A stretch of 64,000 nucleotides of DNA from Rostratula benghalensis (taxonomy: Eukaryota > Chordata > Aves > Charadriiformes > Rostratulidae). The position numbers were made by a program, and so were the translations under genes. Below are positions 53,986-64,000 of this stretch, in pieces. The notes beneath the pieces are model-generated. The model worked only from the letters and a program-made list of their open reading frames with translations, did no database searches and was not told where the DNA came from. Position 1 is the first letter of the stretch, and the number at the start of each line of letters is the position of its first letter. Where the stretch lies: positions 1,438,539 through 1,502,538 of the forward strand of contig VXAI01000139.1 of NCBI GenBank assembly GCA_013399305.1. Direction: 5' to 3'.

Positions 53986-55258
53986 ACCACAGGGTGGTGC
54001 CTCATCAGTTTCGCCTGCACATGCACTATTGGCCATTTCTGGAAACAGATTACTAGGCTGGCTGGATTTCTGGACTATAATACGGCTCTTTATGTCTGAA
54101 GAGCAGATCTGGAGAAGATGAAGGTGATGTCTCCTGCCAGCTGGGACATCATTGCTTCCTGATGTGCAGAGACTATTAGAGAGAGGGCTCCTTGCCTCTG
54201 TGAATGTTTGAGCCACAATCTCAGCCCTTCCTACACCACCCAGAAGGGCCAGAACTCCAGATCAGAGCTGAGCACTGATCAGTCAGAAATCCAGCTCTCG
54301 AGGACTGCACATTAACATGTGAAAAGGCAGAATGCTAAGAAAACACAGCATTTCTACCATCTGAAAGATTGTCAAAATAGCCTGCAAAGAAGCAATAACA
54401 AGAGACTGTGTCAAAGATCCAAGCCCATGCTGGCATAGGTACTTTGCATTATTTAACATACTGCAACAATCCCCATCTGCACCTAGAACACAAAATAAAT
54501 TTACCTTTCTTCCAACATTCAGGACTGCTGCAGGAAGAGCAAAAGGTCTATATAGATGTTATCCTGCTAGTGAAATGTTTATGGTTTCCATCTCTCTCGC
54601 TTTTAGTGCGTCTTTAATACTTCATATTTTTGTACAAGCCCCAGCCCCTGGAGATAGGGTGTCTCCATTTTGATTTTATACAGAAATAAGCTTCTATTCT
54701 TCCTGACTGAGGAAATAAACTTGAAAGCATGGCCATTCCCACCATCTTCAAAACTCCTAAGGCAAATCAGATTGTCTCAAACTGTTAGCTTGTTTTAAAA
54801 TAAATATACTACATGATTTCTAAATAATTTTCCTTTTTTTTTGCACTGCCAAGACTTTTGAGCTCCTGGGTTTGGCAGTGAAGTGTGTTGGTCTAATTCA
54901 AAAACACTGCAATTCAGTGGAAGGAATTTTTCTGACACTGGAGGCTGCAGATCACATCTATAGCACACCAGCTGGCACTAAATTAAGATTGATGCTTCTT
55001 ATTATAGTTAACTATCATGCAGATAAGAGAAAAAAAAATAAATTTACAAAATAATGTGAAAAAATTTAATGTCCCCTTCAACTGTGTCAGTAAGAGCTGA
55101 TAACACTTTTGAACAAGCGTCAGTGGGAAGAAATCTTACATGGTACTACATACGCCAAGCCAGACCTGCAAGATACGACTGCTTCCAAGGAATGTACTGA
55201 AGAAGAACTGCATATTGCAGAGCAGCACATTACCTAGGCCCTCAGATCAGTAATCCTT

Positions 55259-55280
55259 AAAGTATTTTGCAAAATACTTT
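55259..55280. repeat. Perfect 22-bp palindrome
   Basis: The two half sites AAAGTATTTTG and CAAAATACTTT are exact reverse complements with no spacer. It lies in intronic sequence without other recognised features. Confidence 0.9.
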
Positions 55281-57670
55281 GAGATTCAGCACTTTAAAAA
55301 AACCCACCACCCTGCATCACTATAATTACTGCAATCTTCCTAGATGAAAAAAGCCCAACTCTTTCTTTTATGAGTATTTTCCTCCTAGTTAATTTAGAGC
55401 TTAAACTCATTGGAACAAAAGGGACTTTTCCTATAGATGAAATAGGACACAGGCTGTTCCATAAGTTGCTACCAGGTGCATGTTGCTAACCTGCAACCCC
55501 CCTCACAATTAGTCTGCCTTGGTTTACTTCACATGAAAAAATAACTAAAATTTCAGTGTAAAATATCAAGAGTTGATTTGACGTGGAGGTAAATTTTGCC
55601 ACCTTCATTCCACTTGAAGAGAAACCCAAGCTGCAACTAAACTAATCAAAATCACAGAATTAGCTACTAATACAATGAGATGGAATTGGACTGACAGTTC
55701 TTCATATCATACAGTGCATTCATTACACATTGTCAGTCTTGTCCTGCACAAAGCACGTGTCCGGCTGTATAACACCAATGAAATCTGAAGTGTTGATGCG
55801 TGGATCCCCAACATCAAATTACTAATGAGCATGGATGAGAGTTGTAGAGTGCCTGGGTCTCCTACTCACCTACACGGGAGCTGCTACTTGCTCAGCCTCT
55901 AAAGAACTTTCCTCGGTGTCGTTTGGTAGGAGACTTTTTGACCTCCGAACACATGTAAGACTAAGAGCAGAAAAAGACTCATACCTATTTTCAGCTGCCA
56001 TACCAGATTCAAGAACACATGCCATTTGTGCTCTTGCTTTCCTTAAGTCCTCTGATACAGCATAATATCCCCTTCTGGACCAAGCAGTTGTAGATAATTC
56101 ATGAAGCAGACCTTTAATAACTGAAACTCTGGCTTGCCTAAAAACAGTAAATCAAATAAAGAGCAGGTTGCTCTGGGACTATGTGGAGATCATGCTGAGA
56201 ATTAACATGCAACACATAAAGGCAAATAATAACTTCATTGACTACGTATGGGATCAGGACCCTAAATGCGGGTGAAACATGAAGTATTAAATCTATATTC
56301 ATTCTGGCTTGACTATCAGAACTGAATTAATTCAGCAGCAGCCCCAACTAGGATTTCACTGCTCAATATTGCTATGCAGTTTGAGCAATATTTTTGATCA
56401 ATTCCTCCAATCAACATTTGTATGTGGTGCTCATTATTTTTCCACTGGCAAAATGACTTCTTTAAACTTTGTTAATCAATCTGCCTGGTTTAAGTTACTG
56501 CACAATTTATTCAGTCAGCTGTGCAAACAGTGGGAGCTGGAAAGCAGCCTCCAGAGACACTTGGCTGGCATCTCCACTTACATGGAACTCCTCGCCAGAA
56601 GCAAATTCAGGTTAATCGTGTCAGGGTGGATTGTTAGGTGTCCTCTGCAGGCAGATGCCTTGTTTCATTAGCCTGGGGGACTTCAAACCCCCAGTCCTTC
56701 CTAAGACCTCTCTGCTGATAACACCTCTTCATGCAGAGCAGTGGCAGTTAAATTGTTTACTCCTCCTTGAGATGGTGGTAAATTACTGATGTGTCTTCTC
56801 AGGGTCACCTTGCTTGCTAGGAAAGTTTGATAATTAGAGACATGACTGTTTGCCCTTCTCCATTATCCCAGCAACTACAGATGATTTATCTTAAAATGAC
56901 TGGATCTTGTTTTCTCCAAGGAAGCAGCACCCCATCACATCACTCTGCTTGTGGCGTGCCCTCTGCTCTAGCAGCAGTCAGTACCTGCAAAAGGTGGGAT
57001 ACTGTCCTCGAGAAATGGAGATAACTAATGAGGGGGAGGATGTAATGGGGCATCTGGGTATCTTCATTAATGGGTTTGCTGATCTACAATTGGATTCATT
57101 CTCTTACTGTACCAATTTCTGTAATATTGATTACTGCAGCAGCTGGGCATTGAATTACCTACAAATGAGAACAGAACCACACCATGGGAGAACAAAATGT
57201 CACAGGGCTGCAAGTTGCCCTGTCCACCACGGGGTTTCACCTGCTTTCAAGCACAAGAAATGCCAAACTTGGGACTGTTGAGTCGGGAAAATTGCTGTTG
57301 AACAAAAGGATGGTTGTCTCCACAGTACAGCCTCCAGAAAGCACCTGGAGAGGGCTTGGTGTCTCCTGAGGACACTGTTTCCTCAGGAGTCTGGATGTTC
57401 CACCTCACTGTGGCTGTGAGGGAAGGGAACCTGATAAGTGAAGGTGGAAAAAGAGTAGAGGCAGCAACATCACAGAGTGATTCGTGTTGGGACCCAAGGG
57501 AGGACAAAGCCCTGCACTTCAGATAGAAGCACAAGTGTAAGACACAGAAGATGCATGTTTTTAATCTGTTTTGTTGTCCCTACCTGATTCATTTTTCTAG
57601 GATATTCCACTTTTAAGAATACACAAAAACTTCCATCTGCAGATGAGCATTGTGGAAGAAAAAATGTACC

Positions 57671-57674
<4 letters not shown>

Positions 57675-57706
<32 letters not shown>

Positions 57707-57712
57707 AAAAAG
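57675..57712. repeat. (TC)n microsatellite, about 19 units
   Basis: A pure TC dinucleotide repeat on the plus strand (GA on the KCNH5 transcript strand), inside the 11.7-kb intron. Confidence 0.95.
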
Positions 57713-59029
57713 GTAAATAACACTACCATATTAATTAACGCTACACAGTAACTGCAAAGTACCAGTTCCAAAGCAAACTTAGGAAATGGATGGCTCCGCA
57801 AGGAGCAGAGGCTGGCAGACAGCATGTCCTGCCATGCTCCTGCTGTCATAGAGCATATAAATGAGGAGGTTTCCAAAGGTTACTTACTGCATTTCCACTG
57901 TATGTTATTACTGGGTGATGGGGAAGATGAACAGACTGGTAGTACAACCCTGTAAGCTGACTTTCCCTAGGAAACCCAGTGTGATAGCAGATGCTTGGAG
58001 TATTCAAAGCAGACTACAGAGGTTTTTACATTAGGCAGAGGCGTTTAAACCTGGTCTGCCCCTTAGACAGATTCACTTTTCTCGTGCTTGAACTTCTCAA
58101 GGCAGAACAGATTGAAAAAAAATTTATTCTTCACTGTCTGATCTGTAATCGCTATTCCAGGTGCCACAGCTGCCACTATAAATGCTTTCGTAACTACATC
58201 TGGGATTTTCTTCCTCAAGTGAATTTTTAGGACGTAACATCTTACAATTAGTCTGTTCACTATTCTGTTAAATAATCTGTCAGAGCATGAAAAAAATCTT
58301 CAGCGTGTTCTATGACTAGATGAAGCAGTTTATCTTGCTTTAAGTTACATTTACACATTCTCCCAATCCCTGTAGTACACAATGAACATAGCTTTGAGTC
58401 ACTGTCCGCAGCCATGGCAGAATCGAAGGCACTATAACTAGATATGGTTAAAGGTGTCTCCAGCCAAATGGAGAATAAAATAAATACTGGATTTACCCTA
58501 CCTAAATGGTACACAAAAGCACAGTTCTTACTGTCATTCCAAACACACAATATTCATTGTAAATGCAATAAAGTTTTGCATGTAATCCATTCAGTAGATT
58601 ACTAATCCTAGTTCACTAAATTTCATATTTATTGTTTGTTTTAATTGTAGTACACAGAAAACCATTTATTTCTTTGAATGCTGGTACTTACTCTTAAGGT
58701 TTTTCTTTTTTAAAAAGCTGTAAGCAAATATAAGATATCATCCACAAGAATAATAATAAAAATGAAATGGTTCAGTGAGATAAAGTACAAGGAATATTTT
58801 ACTATGGAAATTGCAGATTTAGGAACTTTCACCATAATAACTTCACATCAGAATACAGAAGCAGATTCATTCTTACACTAAATCTCTTTTTAAAAATCTT
58901 ATTTCACACCAGAATACAGCAAGTTGCAGTAGATATTAAAAAAGAGGATTGATGTGCCTTTTCCCAAGTTCATACTCTCCAGGTGGGAGGACCTGGGTTA
59001 TGCCCTCAGGGAGCTGTCCCCATGTAGTC

Positions 59030-59800
59030 ACAGAATCATAGAATAGTTTTGGTTTAAAGGTCATCTAGTCCAACCTCTCCTTCAACTAAGTTAGGTTACT
59101 CAGAGCCTTGTCCAGCCTGTCCTTGAATATTTCCAGGGATGTGGCATCTACCACCTTCTCTAGCCAATCTGTTTCAACATTTGCATTGTAAAAAAAGTTC
59201 TTCCTTATATCTAGTCTAAATTCCCTCTTCTAGATTAAAGCCATTATTCTTTGTCCTAATGCTACAGGTCCTGCTGAAAAGTTTGTCCTCATCTTTCCTA
59301 TAGGCCCCTTTCAGGTACTGAAAAGCCGCAGTAAGGTCTTTGGAGCTTTCTCTTCTCCAGGCTGCACAGCCCCTATTCTCTCAGCCTGTCTTCACAAGGG
59401 AGCCCTCTGATTATTTTTGTGGACTTGCTCCAACAGGTCCGTGTCCTTCCTGTGCTGAGGGCTCCAAAGCTGGATGCAGTAATCCAGGTGGAGTCTCACC
59501 AGAGAGGAGCATGGGGGCAGAATCACCTTCCCTCAATCTGCTGGCCACGATTTTTTTTATGCAGCCCAGGATTCAATTGACCTTCTGGGCTGCAAGTGTA
59601 CATTGTGGGCTCATGCCCAGCTTTTCATCCACCAGGAACACCAAGTGCTTCTTCTCAGGGCTGCTCTCAACCTCTTCATCCCCCACCCTGTATTGATACC
59701 GGGGGCTGCCCCAACCCACATGCAGGACCTTGCACTTGGCCTTGTTGAACCTCCTGAGGTTCACACAGGCCTGCTTCTCAAGCCTGTCCCACCCACACAC
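59030..59800 (-). mobile_element. CR1 LINE fragment, decayed
   Basis: Tail CACAGAATCATAGAATAGTT at 59030 onward, then CCAACCTCTCCTTCAACTAA, CTTGAATATTTCCAGGGATG and reverse-complement ORF2 sequence. The minus frame near the 5' side reads [20 protein letters not shown] and [20 protein letters not shown]. Several frameshifts occur. The boundary near 59800 is approximate. Confidence 0.9.
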
Positions 59801-60094
59801 CTGCACACTTGCCCAGTCGCACCCCAGTGTGGGATACGTGTAGGCAGGCTTGTATGGCAACACGTCAGGAGCCTCTTTGGCTACAGGTTTGTCCTCTCCC
59901 AGCTGGGTAGGATCTCAAGCCTTGATTCATGTCTTTGACTCCCCATGCCCTTCTCCCACATGCCAGTGCAATTCCCAAGTTTAACCCTCATCTCCCCATG
60001 AGATACAAGGGGGACCCATGGCACCTTCTTGAGCCACCTTTGCAGGGAAGAAGCAGTACAAATCTTCAGTGGGGCATGAGAGGTCCCCTATGAC

Positions 60095-60120
60095 AAGGCC
60101 ACCCACTAAGGCCACCCACT
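60095..60120. repeat. 13-bp tandem duplication
   Basis: AAGGCCACCCACT occurs twice without spacer. It is short and of no evident function. Confidence 0.85.
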
Positions 60121-60843
60121 AGATTTGCCCTCAGAGAGCCACAGCTCCAGTTTAGGAGAAGGCATATAGTTAATATTGAAAAGGAGACCAGTTCTACAGT
60201 AAATAGGTCTATTTTAAACAGACAAGACAGACTCTGGATGGTTTTCATGCAGAGCCACCAGTTCTTCCTCTGCATTGTTCTGCCTCTGAGGATTGGTCCC
60301 AACCATCTGCTAAACCTTTCCCAATCCCATACAAACTAGTGAGGAGTCTTCATTAGGTTCTTTCCCACCAAATGCTGTCAAATCAGACACGATAGTGGGG
60401 TTAAAAGGTGATTAACCTAGAGAACCCCCATTACTGAGAGTTCTCATGAATGTAGCTGGGACATCCTGATCTCTTTGCATAGTCACATCAGACTATTTAC
60501 TTTCTGTAAAGCCAGTTCACTGCAAGCGACAATTTTGCTTCCTTGTATAGACTGTTTGCAGATGTTACTCTGGTCTAGAATACAGACAAATGAAACTCCC
60601 AGTGTGAAAGTTGATGTGGAAATCCTCCTTAGAGACTAATATAAAACAACGTGTATTTCCTTTACCAGGCTATTTAAAAGATGTCAGGCACACGGATGCC
60701 ATTCTCTTCAGCTCAAAGACGCTGTAACTGTGACCAGTGAGCCATTTTGGCCAGACAGAGCATTCCCAATGGCAAAAAAGATGAAGTGTTTTCTTCAGCA
60801 GTATCTCTGGAGACATGACATCTCTATCTTATGACAACCACTA

Positions 60844-64000
<3,157 letters not shown>

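Overview
The window is vertebrate nuclear DNA and almost certainly avian. It is AT-rich, very sparse in coding sequence, full of microsatellites, and scattered with CR1 LINE retrotransposon fragments. Most of these are 5'-truncated and end in the short ATAGAATCA/TCACAGAAT-type tail repeat typical of bird CR1. A species cannot be named from the sequence alone.

The one protein-coding gene I can support is the 3' end of KCNH5 (EAG2, Kv10.2, a voltage-gated potassium channel), on the minus strand. Three exons are present with matching splice phases: 61191-60939 (84 codons plus 1 nt), 49258-49062 (completes 66 codons) and 20566-19619 (315 codons plus stop). Together they encode the last 465 residues: the end of the C-linker, the cyclic-nucleotide-binding homology domain (cNBHD), the calmodulin-site region, the long disordered tail and the C-terminal coiled coil. 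The pore, voltage sensor and PAS domain must lie beyond position 64000. KCNH1 is excluded by the C-terminal ending DEIHF and by the tail sequence.

Layout. 1-19618: gene-poor flank downstream of KCNH5, whose nearest part must be 3' UTR. It has CR1 pieces only between 6.4 and 7.8 kb and a GGAA/GAAA microsatellite broken by a 175-N gap. 19619-20566: last exon. 20567-49061: a 28.5-kb intron with a nested CR1 pair (20.8-22.4 kb), a 25-N gap, a CR1 with an open reverse-transcriptase C-terminal frame (34.3-35.3 kb) and a sense-to-plus CR1 with an internal deletion (39.7-41.2 kb). 49062-49258: penultimate exon. 49259-60938: an 11.7-kb intron with an LTR/ERV-like repeat and three CR1 fragments. 60939-61191: antepenultimate exon. 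61192-64000: part of the next intron.

I see no CRISPR array, bacterial gene, tRNA or rRNA. The most unusual non-coding signal is a 42-bp-arm, 5-nt-loop inverted repeat at 61245-61333. It lies just upstream of the predicted branch point of the 61191 exon and is explained by none of the annotated elements.
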